DNA of 64,000 nucleotides from Apoda limacodes (Eukaryota > Arthropoda > Insecta > Lepidoptera > Limacodidae): positions 26,221,153 to 26,285,152 of the forward strand of contig OX291545.1 of assembly GCA_946406115.1 (NCBI GenBank), in the 5' to 3' direction. Position numbers and translations under genes: made by a program. The notes under the pieces are model-generated. The model was not told where the DNA came from and did no database searches. It saw only the letters and a list, made by a program, of their open reading frames with translations. Positions 31,460-45,047 of the stretch are shown in pieces. Every line of letters begins with the position of its first letter. Within the stretch, counting starts at the first letter, position 1.

Positions 31460-32479
31460 TGATTTAAATATAACATACCAATAGAAGTTGTCATATCATA
31501 AAAGTTACTAATATAAATTGAGAAATCTTAACGTTTTAAGTATTACGTTGCACAAATATAAAAACAAACATTTGACGTTCGCAACATATCACTGAATGCC
31601 CCTTCGGTGATAAGATGTCATTATGGTTGTTTTAGAACATTTTTTTATTATTTTACAAGTAGAGGCTCTGGGATGTTGTATAAAGATTTGAAAGTGAACT
31701 TTAGCAAGAACGGTATTATAAAAAAATTCAATGTGTGATAATATCTATCCATCTATTTATCTCCGAAGTTGGCGGATTTAAAAATCTGGAATAATTTGTG
31801 TTGTGCTTAATATATATGACGCACCACCCAACAGTACCCGGGTAGCATTGGGTAGACCTAGGTTACTCCGGGTAACTCCCAAATTGAAATTGATTTTATT
31901 TTTTATTCGGACATTACCCAAAATTATTGGGTAATTCTAAGTATACCCGGGTAAACTGCACAATATATAATCAGGTTGCCAGTTCTAACGTGCTTTTACT
32001 TATTCTGTGGTTTTACACTTTAAGATAGTTAGTGACTGGTTAGTCGGTACCATACTGAGTTAAACGTCACCTCTGACCGTACGGCTTCGTGATCCACGTG
32101 AACTGTTAAGGCCAGTTAGTGAAAGGAGTACGGTACTGTAAGTGCTACACGTATGTATGTTGTTTAGCTTTGACGCAAGACACTGTTGGGGCGTATTTAG
32201 GTATAATTATCTGAGGTATGTTGGTGACAGCGTTGACAGCTCTGCTCTTTAAGAAGGCGTACATGTATAGGTATGCCGAAATTCTTTTTTTTTTAGCAGA
32301 TATTTCTCTAAAAATATAAATCTAATTTTCCTAAAAAATAAACATGATAAAATAAAGTATGAACTGGAGGTTATGACTGAAGTAGCCTTACATGAATGCG
32401 TATTTTACTTTACTCGATAAAAAAAAAAATGAAGTTTTGCTTTTAAATGCGTTACATACTTCTGCCGTTTTTTTTACTT

Positions 32480-32793
32480 ATACGAAAACAACCATTACCA
32501 GCTTATATTTCGCAAAATCGAAAAATAGATTTCACGTGACCACAAAATTTTTGAACGACCTATCCTACGACACACTATGAGATAGACAAGAAAAATCCCC
32601 ACTTCACGTGTCTCCTACACAGGGAGGGAGGGTAGTTCTCTAAAAAAAATTTACTACTTTGTCAGCATGATTAATATGTGTATACCCATACCAAATCACA
32701 GCTTTCTAGCACTAGGCCCTGAACTAAGCCGCGGGCAGATGGACGGGCATACCGAAACTTATAACCTTTTCTTTTTGATTACGAAACCCTAAA
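32480..32793 (+). repeat. 3' part of the ~1-kb ACCGGCCAAG repeat, diverged
   Basis: CCCCACTTCACGTGTCTCCT, then TTTGTCAGCATGATTAATATGTG and AGCCGCGGGCAGATGGACGG, ending TACGAAACCCTAAAAATG, follow the order of 18960-19153 with substitutions. The 62-residue ORF at 32392 overlaps its start. Confidence 0.55.
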
Positions 32794-33124
32794 AATGAGT
32801 ACACAAGAAAGGGTAATAACTATATTTTCGTATATTGTTTCTAAATCTTGTGAATAGCAAAATTATTATATACATATCTCTACGTCACGACCTCTATTAA
32901 CGTCTAAACTATGTTTTTCCAATATTTATAGCTTAAATACTTAAAGCTTGTCACCCAACTTGTAAAATGTACTTGGAGAAGTAACAGTTTCGTCTAAATT
33001 CCATTAAAAATTACTTCCATGAAGTTTTTCGTGGTGTAAAACATATAAGTCAATATATGTTTATGATGAACGGCGTAAAATTGTGGAAAAATAAGATCAT
33101 AAAAACTTGGGTGGGTGGTGCTTA

Positions 33125-33255
33125 GGGTGACAAAAACGGTATTGATACTTTGTGGTATCGAGTACTTTTCCTTTCGATACCGATACTTTTGCACTCGATA
33201 CTTTATGTTCAATACTTTTACTCAATGAGTACTTTTTGACAGGTATCGAATAAAT
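33125..33255. repeat. Degenerate CGATACTTTT array
   Basis: About eight variants of (C/G)GATACTTTT or GAGTACTTTT, on either strand, are packed into 130 bases. It is low-complexity, possibly the eroded end of a mobile element. Confidence 0.45.
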
Positions 33256-34129
33256 CTTAGAAATTACCCATTTTAAACCTGACTTTACAGCTCATGTTTA
33301 TGGCAACGCCATCTAGTTAAACCGTACTTAACGTTCTTAATCATTACATTGAGCTCAAAATCGTTTCTCCGTTCACAGTTTAGTTCCTATTCTTTCCTTC
33401 ATTCACCTCACCAATCAATAAATCACTCATTCCGCTTGTTCGCCGTTATTCTAATATTGTTTCATTCAGCCAGGCTTTCCAACTAATTGCTTTTAGCCTT
33501 AACTTTAGGGCGGAAATAAGTATTTTGGGCCTTTTATAGGCCCAAAAAATTAGGGCTATTTTTAGGGGTATAAAAAATATTTCATACATCACTAATTTTA
33601 CTGACCCAAACGAGTAAAAAAAAGCAAAATCTTTATGATTGAAAGCTTATAATGCCAAGTCGGGAGTTAAACAATTTATTAAGCAAATAATTCAATGAAA
33701 ACTTATTTAAAAATAACTCTTGAATAGGCTCACAACACAATATAAAGTTTTTTTTGGGGCTTTTGAATGTTGCATTTAGGGTTATTTAGGGATATTTCAT
33801 CTTGATCTTAAGGGTATTTATTTACTGCATTCAGCATTCTTAATGTTTGCTTCGCGATTTGTTTTTCTGCTATATTAATGCGGTTGATCATTATTGTGCT
33901 TAAATATTATTTGATATATTAAAGTGTAATCTAAAAGTATTGACTATTATTCTGTGCTGTGTATCGAATCGATACTAGTCTTTAGAGTCATAAGAAGAAT
34001 GCCGCCTAAGAGCCCTAAGAAAGAAATTCAGTAATCTTTACCGACCCGCTGCAGCTATATGCTACTTTCCTACTCTTAAAAACAAGTTAAAAATCTCTAT
34101 AGATTTCAGACTCATAATAGGATGCCACT

Positions 34130-34400
34130 TAGAGTAAAAAAACTGGTTGCCTGTAAAGTCGGTATACGGGCGAAAGTTTTACGTGACAACTTGTGCCTTT
34201 CACTTTTTATGTCTGTCTCTCTCGCTCTTAGGCGGGCTAACCATGCCGCGTGCCTCTCACTCGCTCTCATTGTGAGCGCATAACGTGAGCGGAGCGTAAC
34301 GCAGTTTCTTGAAGTGTCACCCGGCAAACCAATTTATAAGACGTTGTCACGTCAAAAATAATATGTAGTGTACCTCTAAACTTGCATATTTCAAAGCCCA
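34130..34400 (-). repeat. Probable dispersed repeat (AACGTCTTATAAATTGGTTT)
   Basis: On the minus strand TGACGTGACAACGTCTTATA, GGTTTGCCGGGTGACACTTC, CTCCGCTCACGTTATGCGCT and GGCACGCGGCATGGTTAGCC run together. The sequence is familiar as a repeated block in lepidopteran DNA. The ORF across it (34112-34327) is not a gene. Only one copy is in this window, so support is weak. Confidence 0.3.
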
Positions 34401-34646
34401 GATCTAAAGACAACATAGATTTCATAATCGGCATCGTGAAATTTTCGGATAGTTATAATAAAATGCTAATGGTGTCACTAGGTGTAATGGCCGCTGCGTG
34501 TTCTGAACCGTAATGTACCATTCTCGACTAATCACATTCACTTTTTGTCTTAGCACCTAAGCGAGCCTTCGAATACGTTGAGAAATACAAAATGTTCTGT
34601 AGAAACGTATATATTAACAAAACAGCTGTTGAAATACTTACAGTTT

Positions 34647-35116
34647 TAGGGTTCCGTACCCAAAGGGTAAAAAACAGGACCCTATTACTGAGACATCGCT
34701 GTCCGTCCGTCTGTCACCAGACTATCTCATGAAGCGTGATAGTTAGACAGTTGAAATTTTTACCGAAGAAGTATGTCTGTTGCCGCTATAACAAAAAATA
34801 CTAAAAAACAGAATAAAATAAATAATTATGGGGGCCCTCCCATACAACAAACGTGATTTTATGCTCGTTTTTGCTCGATATTGATAACGGCCATGTAGAC
34901 GCTTGAAATATTTACAGATTATTAAGTTATATGTAGACGCTTGAAATATTCACAGATTATAAAGTTATATATTCAATTTAAAGATAAATAATTCAATTAA
35001 AATAAAGCGAATATTTAAGGGGGGCTCCCATACAACAATCGTGATTTTTTGCCGTTTTTATAGATAATTGTACGGAACCTTTCGAGCGCGAGTCCGACTC
35101 GCACTTGGCCGGTTTT
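34647..35116 (+). repeat. Dispersed GGTTCCGTACC...CACTTGGCCG element, copy D
   Basis: Runs from TTAGGGTTCCGTACCCAAAG to GAGTCCGACTCGCACTTGGC. It carries a tandem duplication of about 39 bases (ATGTAGACGCTTGAAATATT... twice at 34892-34970), absent from the other copies. Confidence 0.8.
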
Positions 35117-38100
35117 TCCATTACACATTTAAGTTTGCTACTATTGAAATACGCACTATTAAAGTATTTTGACAGGTATTGCAAAGCATTAGAACGCTTT
35201 GATAAATAACCATGCGTGAAGGAATGTGGGCGAAATTCGAAAGCACCGTAACATTACCGTTGACTACGCCTGCCTCAATAGTTTCGAATAAAATAACTGC
35301 AGTATTTGAAAATCGAAGAGCTGGCAACTAGTGTATCTTTTATATGAAATACTCCTGTGTTTTAATGTTTTTAAAATTCGTTGTATTTCTTTTGTTAGGT
35401 ACAGACTTATTATTCTGACGTCTTTCGATTGAACCTGATGAAATTTTACAGAAATAACTAAAAATGGCTAACGTGAACCGCCAATGTAATTAAAAAAAAT
35501 ATTGAAGGGTAGTTTGCATTGAACTGAAGGAAATAAAAATATTCCTTAGGATACTAAACTTTATTGCAATAAATTTTCGATCAGAATTGAAATTTATTTA
35601 TTTTTTATTTAATGTTGTGCGTGGAGTGAAACCCATTGAAATTCGAAATACAGTAATACATAGAAATCAATGGTGCAACTTTATTGTTGAAATTTGCTAC
35701 GAGGATAGCTTGGCTCGTACACGGTAAAAACAGATTACTTATAACAAGGCAAATTGCTTTGTATCAAAGCAAATTCATTAACTTCAAGAAAATGAGCCTT
35801 TCCCCATAGACGTAAGAAGAGAATATTTACTAAGTGAAAGATAAAAAAAATCTTGAAAATATGTATTTGTACAAAGACAAAAAATACTCCATGCAATTAA
35901 ACAAATGAATCGAGTCAAAGATAAGTTATTCTTTAAGTGAAAGATGTTTCGATTTCCATTAAAGGATTTTTCTTGTTAGAATAAGAAATATTATTCTTTT
36001 TTCTAGCAATTATATTTGATTAATTCTTCAGAGTAGGTAATAAATATTTCTGTTTGAGAATATGCAATGACAAATAAACACAGTACCGACGATTCTAAAA
36101 CACCATACTTAGAGATTTAACTGCATTCTTAATAGGTATCTGTGACTATTGTATTTTAACTCAACGATTTAATTATGAAAGTAGTCATTAAATCATAATA
36201 ATTCTAAATAGCGCGTTCTGGCTTAGTATCAATAGTGTCAATAGTATTGTACAACACCATCTGTTGATATTATTTAGATTTATCTTAGAAAGGATTAAAT
36301 TCTTGATTTTAAAGAAGTCCATATTTTTTACTGAAATAAAACTAAATCTCAAAATAAGCAAATTTATCTTAAAATTACAAAAATCTAAGAATAAAATAGT
36401 ATCAGAAACAGACAGGTAATTTTATAACAAAAATATATTTTTTAATCTGAGAAAATAACTAAATATTTTGAGAAAATACTCCGTCTTGTAAAGAGAAATC
36501 CTTTTAATCTGTGTAGAATCTTGTATTTAAGGCGCGTTCATAAACCCTAAAATTTATGGTTGACGTGGGTAAGAAGAATTATTTTTTGACCGTTCCGTAC
36601 GTCGCGGTCATCGACTACAGTCATTTATAGTCATAAATTAGCTCAGTCTAATGTTGACTGCACTAGTGCACATAGATTGCTATGAAAAGAAGCTTTCGAG
36701 GCAGTTAATTAAATAAGATGTCGTTACGTTATTAATTACTTTATGAGTAGTGATTTGATTATATACGGCTATTAGTGTTTAGTGTGACTAAATAGGCACG
36801 GTAGCTGACGCTATGAGAGGGACAGGTTTTATATGACGTACTATTTTCGACATTATATGTGTTTTTGACGACACGGCATCATTATTATAGTGTAAGCAAT
36901 AAGTAAATGATGGTAAAATAAATTATTAGATAGTATTAAGATTCGAGGTTTATTTTGAAATCTTTGTCTTTATGAGACCAATTGACTTATGGTCGACAAT
37001 AGAGTGCAACACTAGCCTCATTGTCGTATTTGTCTTGCTTACCTGTTGCGAAAAACTATTTAAATTTTAAAGTTACAAGAAGAACTAAATCAGAATTCAG
37101 AAGATGGAACTGATTATAAATTTTCTTACTGCACAAGATTTTAGCGAGTATCAACTCTGCAAACTTTTGGTAGAAACACTAACGAATTGTGATCGGTTTT
37201 CTGTAGAATAGAGTTGGGCTTATTATGTTCATTGTATATTTGCAATACTTTTTTGTGTTTGTTTCAGAGAAAGTATGTAAATGTTTGTGATAGAGTAGTA
37301 GAAATACATGAGTGATCTCAAAAGGTTTCGTATTGCCTTTAGAAGTGTATAAGTTCCGTATGAACCGTCTAATGAATCTAAACAAATTACTATACATACT
37401 GTAAGTTAGGTGTAAGACCCAAACGATTCTTTACGTGTGCACAGATATGATTAGGTTGTCAAGTAATAGATCTGTAAAGGTCTTATATTAACTGTCTTGT
37501 AAATCTTGTATGTATAGATAAACCTTACTTAAGTAATGACCTGTACTTACCATAATTAGATTTGCGTGTCCGTCAGTCCTTGGCCTTAGGAATCAGTGGT
37601 TAGTTATCCGACACGCAACGTTTAACTAACGGCTACTTAAGTGGATAAAGTTGACGCCAATGTCCGTGGTAGGGAATTAGGATATCTTGTGGTGCATCGT
37701 TTGTTTTCAAGTCTGTTTTATTAGTCGATATGATTTAAGTGTTTACCAAATATTTAACCTCCCTTTCCTACCAGCGGGATGGTCGGCTTAAGAGACGACC
37801 GATAGCGAAATTGAGTGCAGACACGTCAAACTTAAGATCATTTTTGAGCGAAATAGATAAATATATCGCAGCATCAGCGGGTCATAAAAAAACTCATTAA
37901 CGTGCGAATCTTTAACTTAGTATTACTCCCGATTGAGTACATATACAAAATAAATGTATGAAAACTAAGCAGTGCCTCCCGGTCGACGCGATTTTTAGCC
38001 TTTTTTTCTTAAGGACTGTTATATTATAAATAAGCTATTAAGCTTTAAATTGGAGAGGGCCGCAGCCGCAGGCAGTTGCAAAGCCAGCGAGCCGCGAGTT

Positions 38101-38256
38101 TGAGACACCTGTCGGCATTTGGGTCAATGAATTGATAATTTTGGTGTTGCATTAATATGAGTAACTAATTGAATGAATGTAGTATCACTTAGGCACCACG
38201 CATACTTTTTCTCTGCATAATATTTAATGTTAGAATATTCGGAGTACGCCGGTAAA
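35117..38256. other. Long AT-rich stretch without recognised features
   Basis: I find no exon-like open frame, no repeat family shared with the rest of the window and no long inverted repeat. The ORFs at 35121, 34993 and 37179 are short and composition-driven. A short GC-richer segment at 38040-38105 (GGCCGCAGCCGCAGGCAGTT) resembles repeats I associate with Lepidoptera but has no second copy here. Confidence 0.4.
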
Positions 38257-39234
38257 TCAACCCTTCACAAATCTAATAACTTCTTTTTTGAAAAACCCCA
38301 TACTGTAGTCCTTAGAGAAACCCTTGGCAGGGAGCTCATTCCACAACCTAAGCGTTCGCGGAAGGAAGTTTCTCTGAAACCGCACTGTACGCGACAAATA
38401 CTGTAAAATGTGAGAATGAATTCTCTGCCGATGGCGAGCGGTGTGATGGTAGAAAGTAGCTGTGGGCATCATTTCGAACAATTCCTCAGAACACAACCCA
38501 TTGTACAAGCGGTAGAACACACACAGGGAGGCAAAGTCTCTCCTCAGACTTAGAGGCTCGATAACGCAAGTGAGTTTGGGATTGTCGACAATTCTCACAG
38601 CCCGTCGTTGAACCGAGTCAAAAGGGCCAAGCTGGTATCCGGGTGCACCCGCCCAGAGATGGCAGCAGTACTCCATATGGGGCCGGACTTGCGACTTGTA
38701 AAGCAGCAACCTTTTCCCCGACGTGAAGTACTGCTTCACTCTGTTGAGTACACCAAGTTTTTTGGACGCCAGCTTTACCTTGTCTAGCAAGTGATCTCGC
38801 AACTGAACATCGCTGGAGATGTGAACACCAAGGATCCCAATGCTCCTGGAGATGGAGAGGGGAGTGTTCTGGAATTGTGGGACCACAGTGAATGGGGTTT
38901 TCTTAGTGGTAAACGCGCAGACTTGTGTCTTTGAAGGGTTGAATCGGACCAAGTTTTCCCGTCCCCAGTCACAGACCTTGGACAGACTGATCTCGATTTG
39001 AGACACAAGTTCTTCACGTTTCTCCTCCATAACGGAATGAGGGATGCTTGCAGTACTGTCATCTGCATAGCAATCTATGTTGTTGATGTCCAACATATCG
39101 TTGATGTGCAGTAGAAACAGCGTAGGAGACAGCACAGAGCCTTGCGGGACACCAGCATTAATGTCCATGCTATCAGAGCAACTAACGTCAACTACAGTTA
39201 ATTTTCGAAAGTGTAGAAGTAACTTAGTTAACAT
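38257..39234 (-). pseudogene. Non-LTR retrotransposon (LINE) reverse transcriptase, 5'-truncated
   Basis: 325 open codons covering the second half of a reverse transcriptase. From N to C: AGVPQGSVLSPTLFLLHIND (RT motif 4), CYADDST (catalytic YADD, about residue 57), LVRFNPSKTQVCAF, the thumb region (SIGILGVHI), QVRPHMEYCCHLWAGAPGYQ, and a C-terminal FLPRTLRLWNELPAKGFS. The reading frame is intact, so the copy is young, but the first half of the ORF is missing at 39234 and the 3' tail seen in other copies (GGGTCGGCAACGCGCAAG) is lost after the stop at 38257. Clade looks Jockey/CR1-like. The shadow ORF at 38784 is spurious. Confidence 0.9.
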
Positions 39235-40309
39235 TCATTCAAGTTATGTTTAACCGAGTTTGGTATCGGTCGGACGCAGAACGGACCTGTTTTACATAAT
39301 AACGGGCCCTGGCCGCTCTAAAAGACTCGTATTTATAACTGGTTTCATTTTCCATTTTCAAGTGCAAGGTGACCTGGAAAATTATAAAATTATGTTGTTT
39401 TGTGTATGTTGACTAATTTAAGGAGGGTAATGTTTCTTGACCGTATGTATATATATATGTGTCTATTTCTTTGATCTTTTTAAACGGTTTGACGGATTTT
39501 AATATATGAGGTGTCATTCATTAGATTTGTCCTAATCATCGATATGAAAAAACAATAGATATGGTAACATGACACTGTGGTTCGGAAACCGGCGTAGCCG
39601 TTGATAGGGGGGGTGGAGTAGGTGAAGTGGGGCAAGAAAGTCACATTTTTTTTTCCAATTTAAACCTTATGTTCATTACATAAGGCTTACACGTTGACAC
39701 TAGTGACATCTTGTGATGAGTAGGAGTACTTTAACTTTACATTAGACCCAGTGTTGTTCCTGTGGCGATATGAATAAAATTATCGATAGATTACTATGAT
39801 GCTTGATGATCAAAAATATCTTTGGAAAATTCAAAGTCCTAACTAACTATCAACACATATTTTTATACTATCGGTAGTAAAATCATTCTGAATCTATAAA
39901 ATCGTTAATTAAACTGGCGATTTTAGGCTTTTTAAAAGTCTAATTTAATGAAATATACTTAAATTATGAATGAACCTAAATAATTTAATTCTAATTAGCA
40001 GTGGACATATAAAACAGCAAATAATATTGTGATTTAGATAGTACATAGTTGGAATATAGATATACTTTACCTTACCTTACTTGTACCTTTATTCTTTAAC
40101 TTAACTTTGTATGAACACGCATTACGTTAAGACGGCTAAATTAGTTCAAAATTTAAACTTTACCCTCGGCTTGTTTTATAGAATTTGATTCATGGCATGA
40201 AAATATATAGATGAACGCTAAAAGTTTTAGCATAAAAATAATAAATAATATGAGTTTTAATTTAATTTAATTTAATAATATGATTTGAAATTTGAAAAGT
40301 AATCTATAC

Positions 40310-40590
40310 TTACTATACTATTATAAAATAAATGTAAAAGTTTGTTTGTTCTTCCTTTACAACGCCCTGGAGCATCATATAAACCTAAAATTTGGCCCAG
40401 AGATAGTATAAAATACCGAGAGTCCAAAGTACCCGTAGAAATAACTATAACTAAATTACACGCGGACGAATTATAGCTTCAGCTGTAGCTTGCTATTGCA
40501 AACTTTCTTTCTAAAAACAAGAAGTTTCCGTAGAAATTTAACACTGATAACCAAATTTAGTGCAGTCAGAGCAGCAGGCAAAAGCTAGTT
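40310..40590 (+). repeat. CCTACTAATATTATAAATG element, diverged copy
   Basis: ACTATACTATTATAAAATAA ATGTAAAAGTTTG begins the family pattern; CCCGTAGAAATAACTATAAC and a GCTTCAGCTGTAGCTTGCTA block follow in the usual order. Confidence 0.45.
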
Positions 40591-40854
40591 ATAGGTTTTA
40601 CTCCACATACACTACTCGTTGTATTATTTTCCAGACGTTAAGAAGTCTCGCAAAAGAATGCAAAAGTTAACGATCACATAACATAAAGCTTAACAAATAA
40701 GCGAAATAAAAACATTATCCAAGTCTATCATTCTGTATATTAAATAAAACAACGAAACACTTCTATAAATCACAGGAAAGCTTGGGGCTAGACAAATTCT
40801 CTTAAACTATATGTACTTTGACACAATATTATACAACAGTTTCTTACTGACTAG

Positions 40855-41145
40855 ATTTTGCCCAGCGGCTCCACCCGCCCTAAATTAACTAGTTATCGGC
40901 GGGAAATTTTTACGGAAACTCCTTGATGGTACTATGAAAGTTGTAAAGCTGTAGTTCGTACAAGTGGAATTTGTGAAAAGTGGGGAACTTGTGAATTTTC
41001 CGGGATAAAAAAATAGCCTATTTTCTTTCTATTTCAGGACTAAACCTAAATGTGCGCCAAGTTTCATCCCGCTCCGTCCAGTGGTTGACGCGTGATTGAG
41101 TAACAAACATCCAAACTTTCGTATTAAAATATTAGTCGGATGAAA
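40855..41145 (-). repeat. CCTACTAATATTATAAATG element, reversed copy
   Basis: On the minus strand ATCCGACTAATATTTTAATA CGAAAG leads through TCAATCACGCGTCAACCACT, GGATGAAACTTGGCGCACAT, ATAGGCTATTTTTTTATCCC and a terminal GGGCGGGTGGAGCCGCTGGG. Complete in order. Confidence 0.6.
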
Positions 41146-42649
41146 AGCAGTATTTTTAGATGTATTTTGCATTAAATAAGCGCGTTAAAATGTATAATTA
41201 AATCTTCATTTAACTGATTGTACCCACAGGTTGACAGAATTATTTAACTTTTTAAAAATAATTCAATTATTCCAACGCTTTTGAAATTTGAACGCAACCC
41301 TAAAACATTCCATTGACTACAAGCATCAATTCACTTCATTTCCACAGGTGTAAATTGACCACAACGGGTAAAAAACATCGATATCTTTATCTCATGCGTA
41401 CAACACAAAGCAAATTAAGCTATTTCGCTAAGCGATATAGATATTAGTTTAGCTACTCACGGGTAGATGGCGCATCATATATTTAATTTATTCTTTATGT
41501 CATTGTAATACGGTTTAGCTTAGGTCAATAATTTTTCGAAATAAAGACTCCACAACAATTTCTACTCAAATAGAGGTGAGGTACTTTATTGCCTTCGATT
41601 TATTTTCGTTGTGAATTTATGAAACAATATCCTAATAATCTTGAAAAACAGTCACAGTTCAAGTGTAATTTATTCTTTTTATCACAAATAAAAAGAAAGG
41701 TTTAAAATTATGCCATGAAATTGAAAAAATAACACTTTTTATGAACAAGATTACAGTGATGACTAACATGATTTCGATAAAAATAGTGCACCTCTATTAA
41801 AGTAATTTATTATAAATTAAATTAAATCGGTTATTTATGAAAAAATAATACTAAAGTGTGATAAGTTACGTCGCTGGAACTCTTATTTACCTTTTTTTTA
41901 TAGTTTTTACAACTTTTTACAGCACAATACGACATTATTCAAATAAAACAAACAAAATATCTTTAGATGTTCACTCGCCGAGGGTGACCTTGTGTTTGTT
42001 GCGTCAAATCGATGCGCTACTCAACATAGTCTAAAAATTAGACTATGGGCGGCTAGCCTGCCGGTGCTTTTTGGACATATCTATTGTTTTTTCATATCGA
42101 TGGTCCTAATTCGTGGGAGTGACGTAGGGTATATAAATATAAAATTAAATATGGCGTCCGCGAAAAAAAACACTATCGATACTAATAATAGATTACTTAT
42201 CTTCTCTTTTTGCTTTCTAATTAATATTTTTTCAACGCAGTCTGGTTTTTTATTTTTGATAATTTGTCTTGTTCCTAAGGTTTGATCAAGAATCACGATC
42301 AAAGTCCATATACAACCATATTTTTTATTTATTATATTAATATTAATTTTATTTAGTATCTATATTATTTACATATATTTACTTGACTTGCCTTATTAGT
42401 AGAGGTACCGAATTTATGTTTTTACGAAATAAATGCGAAAATATATAATACGATACGAAATAATTGCGAATAATTACAATTTGTTTACTATTAAATCCAT
42501 TTCAAAAATATATGTCGTGGTAAAACCTTTTTTAAACAAATAAATTGATAATAAGTTGTACTTATATGCGTTTTTTTTTGTAAAAAATAAAATTGAAGAA
42601 AAATAATATGCGAAATGTACGAAAATTTCGTACCTCTTATAATAATATA

Positions 42650-43490
42650 CTTTATTGCGCATATAGAATACAAGACAATTAAACAATAAAAGTAATAACA
42701 AATTGGCGTTCTTATCGCTAATGAGCGATCTCTTCCAGACAACCTTTGGGTAGAAGAGACTATAAAATTATTGAGTAGAATGTGCTAACTGAAACTTAAC
42801 AATATAAGAAAAAAAAAAGGCAACAGTAAAATAATATATACATTTATAGCAATAGCTAAATTTATATACATATGAATAATAAATAATACTAACACGTACA
42901 AAAAAATAAATCTATATATATCAAATACATAAAAAAAATAAACACAAACTACATACATCTTAAATAATATAGATGAATAAACAGTGTTGATGAGACAGCT
43001 TAAATTTTTAAGTAATGTGTGATTACGAGATTTTTAAATATTCTTAAAGTTTGTGCTTTTTGACATCAAAGGGTAAACTATTCCATAGCCTTATGGCTGT
43101 GACAGTAAATTAGTCATTATATGCTTGCGAATAATGTGTTGGGGTTTTCAGCATCATGTTTGTAGTGGCGCGATGAGCCGTAGACCCTATAAAATTGAAA
43201 CGCTCTTTCAAGTATAACGGAGTAGACGGATTGAACAGTACGTTGTAGAGGAGAAACAGAAAATGAGTATTCCGGCGAAGGCGAATTGGGAGCCACTTGA
43301 GTTTTAATCGAAATTCGGATATATGATCATATTTACGTAAACCAAATATGTATCTAATACATAGGTTCTGGAGTCGCTCAAGCTTATTTAATTGCTCCTC
43401 AGTAAGGTCAAGATAGCTAGCATCCGCATAATCAAGGACAGGTAGCAGTAGTGATTTATTTAGCCATTGCAATTTTAGTGGCAATGGGCA
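42650..43490 (-). pseudogene. Second LINE type: reverse-transcriptase C-terminus and 3' tail
   Basis: The open part at 43484-43110 reads KSLLLPVLDYADASYLDLTE, LNKLERLQNLCIRYIFGLRK and LPIRLRRNTHFLFLLYNVLF, typical of the region after the RT thumb in arthropod LINEs. After the TAA the reading resumes out of place with RLWNSLPFDVKKHKL, then an AT-rich tail closing with AGAGATCGCTCATTAGCGAT. Stops make it non-functional. It differs from the 38257 LINE family. Confidence 0.75.
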
Positions 43491-44402
43491 AGAAGTTACG
43501 CAATCTAATTAATTATAATTAGTTACTTAATATTTTTATCTATGAATTAAAAAGCATACAGGTAAAATCAACAAAAATAATATTTGTTTAACTAGTTAGG
43601 TTTACAATTTCATTTCCGTATCTTGTAAGTTGTAACTTGTAGCTAATAATTTAGTGTGAGCTTTCCTGAGTAAATAAATAATGGCAGTTCCTGAGGTCAC
43701 GACCACAGTACGAAGAAACCAATTGAAGTTTCTTAGTTACTTTAGTTAATTTACATAACCGTTCGTATCACGATGTAAATATGAGGATAAGCGTGAAATA
43801 TTCATAAGAAGAAACAAATATTTGAATCTTAGAGCTTGCTCATTTGTATAGGCGTCTCTTTGTTAAATACAAAACATTAACATAATATATTATTACATAA
43901 CACAATATGTATGTTGTTATAATTATGATAATAATATTTCAAATATTAGTTAACAATGTTGTAGGTAAATTAAATAATAAATATTTATTTCTTAAAGCGA
44001 TAGTTTTTAATATTGTTACTCGAAAAGCAGTTAACAGGCTTGGAAGTTGCAAATTGCGCATTCGTTGAAAAACAAGAGTATTTTTCCACACTAGTTCGGA
44101 GACATAATTAACAAAATGATAATAATATCAGCAATCAAAAAAAGCTCACGACTTCCCAAAACGCAAATATTGTTAAATTTTAACAATTTATTCCTTTATC
44201 ACTATGAATAAAAAATATTTAATTTTCATTTACTTCTCCGATTTATATACCTTATGCTTTCTCGTGTATTGATCAACGACATGGGAGCGTTAAGGTAACA
44301 AGTCGATTTGAATGATTCTTGACCAATGTTTTACATTATTATACCTAGTAGGTACTTTAAACGGAACTTAGCATATTGAAATTATGGTTCATTCATCTGT
44401 TT

Positions 44403-44720
44403 CATCCTACTAATATTATAAATGTGATAGTTTGTTTGTCTGTATGGACGGATGTTTGTAACTCAATCACGCTTTAACCACTGAACGGATCGCGATGAAA
44501 CATGGTATATATATATATAGGTTAGGTCCTGGAATAGCATATAGGCTACTTTTTATCCCGAAAAAGTTCCCACGGGAATAACTATAACCGAGCTTAAACG
44601 AACTATAGCTATAGCTACAGCTTGATATAGCAAACTTCATTAGTATATAATTAAGGAGTATACTGTGAGGCTGTAATAAAGGAGTCCCTCGCCGATAACC
44701 GAATTTAGGGCGGGCAAAGC
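44403..44720 (+). repeat. CCTACTAATATTATAAATG element, full-looking copy
   Basis: ATCCTACTAATATTATAAAT, CAATCACGCTTTAACCACTG, an (AT)n expansion at 44507-44518, AGGCTACTTTTTATCCCGAA, AACTATAACCGAGCTTAAAC, ending with CCGAATTTAGGGCGGGCAAAG. About 300 bases. Same orientation as 10672. Confidence 0.75.
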
Positions 44721-45047
44721 CGCTGGCAATGCCTAGTTTGCTATATAGTTATAATTAAAACAGTTATCAGTGTGTCACTGAATGTTTGCTTGTGGCGTTT
44801 GTGCATTACAGCATCCACAGCTAAAGTTTGTTTGGTTTTGCGTACGTGAGGTTTGTATACATCCACGAAGACACAATGCATATTGTTTGTTTGGTTGTCG
44901 TTATTTGTTTAGACCGGATTCAGTCATAATCATTCATACTCTGATTAGGTTGATTGGTATGTTGATAGAAAATATGGTCAACGTAAGTACGTAGGTACTC
45001 TAGTTTACCCACGTAAACAATAGCAAAATCCATTTATCTTATTGCCG

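Noticed and set aside
38784..39068. 94-residue minus-strand ORF
   Set aside because: Alternative-frame shadow of the LINE reverse transcriptase.
42001..42285. 97-residue plus-strand ORF with an internal ATGGCGTCCGCG start and TATA-like sequence
   Set aside because: Hydrophobic AT-driven reading with an equally open opposite strand; no similarity or splice context recognised.
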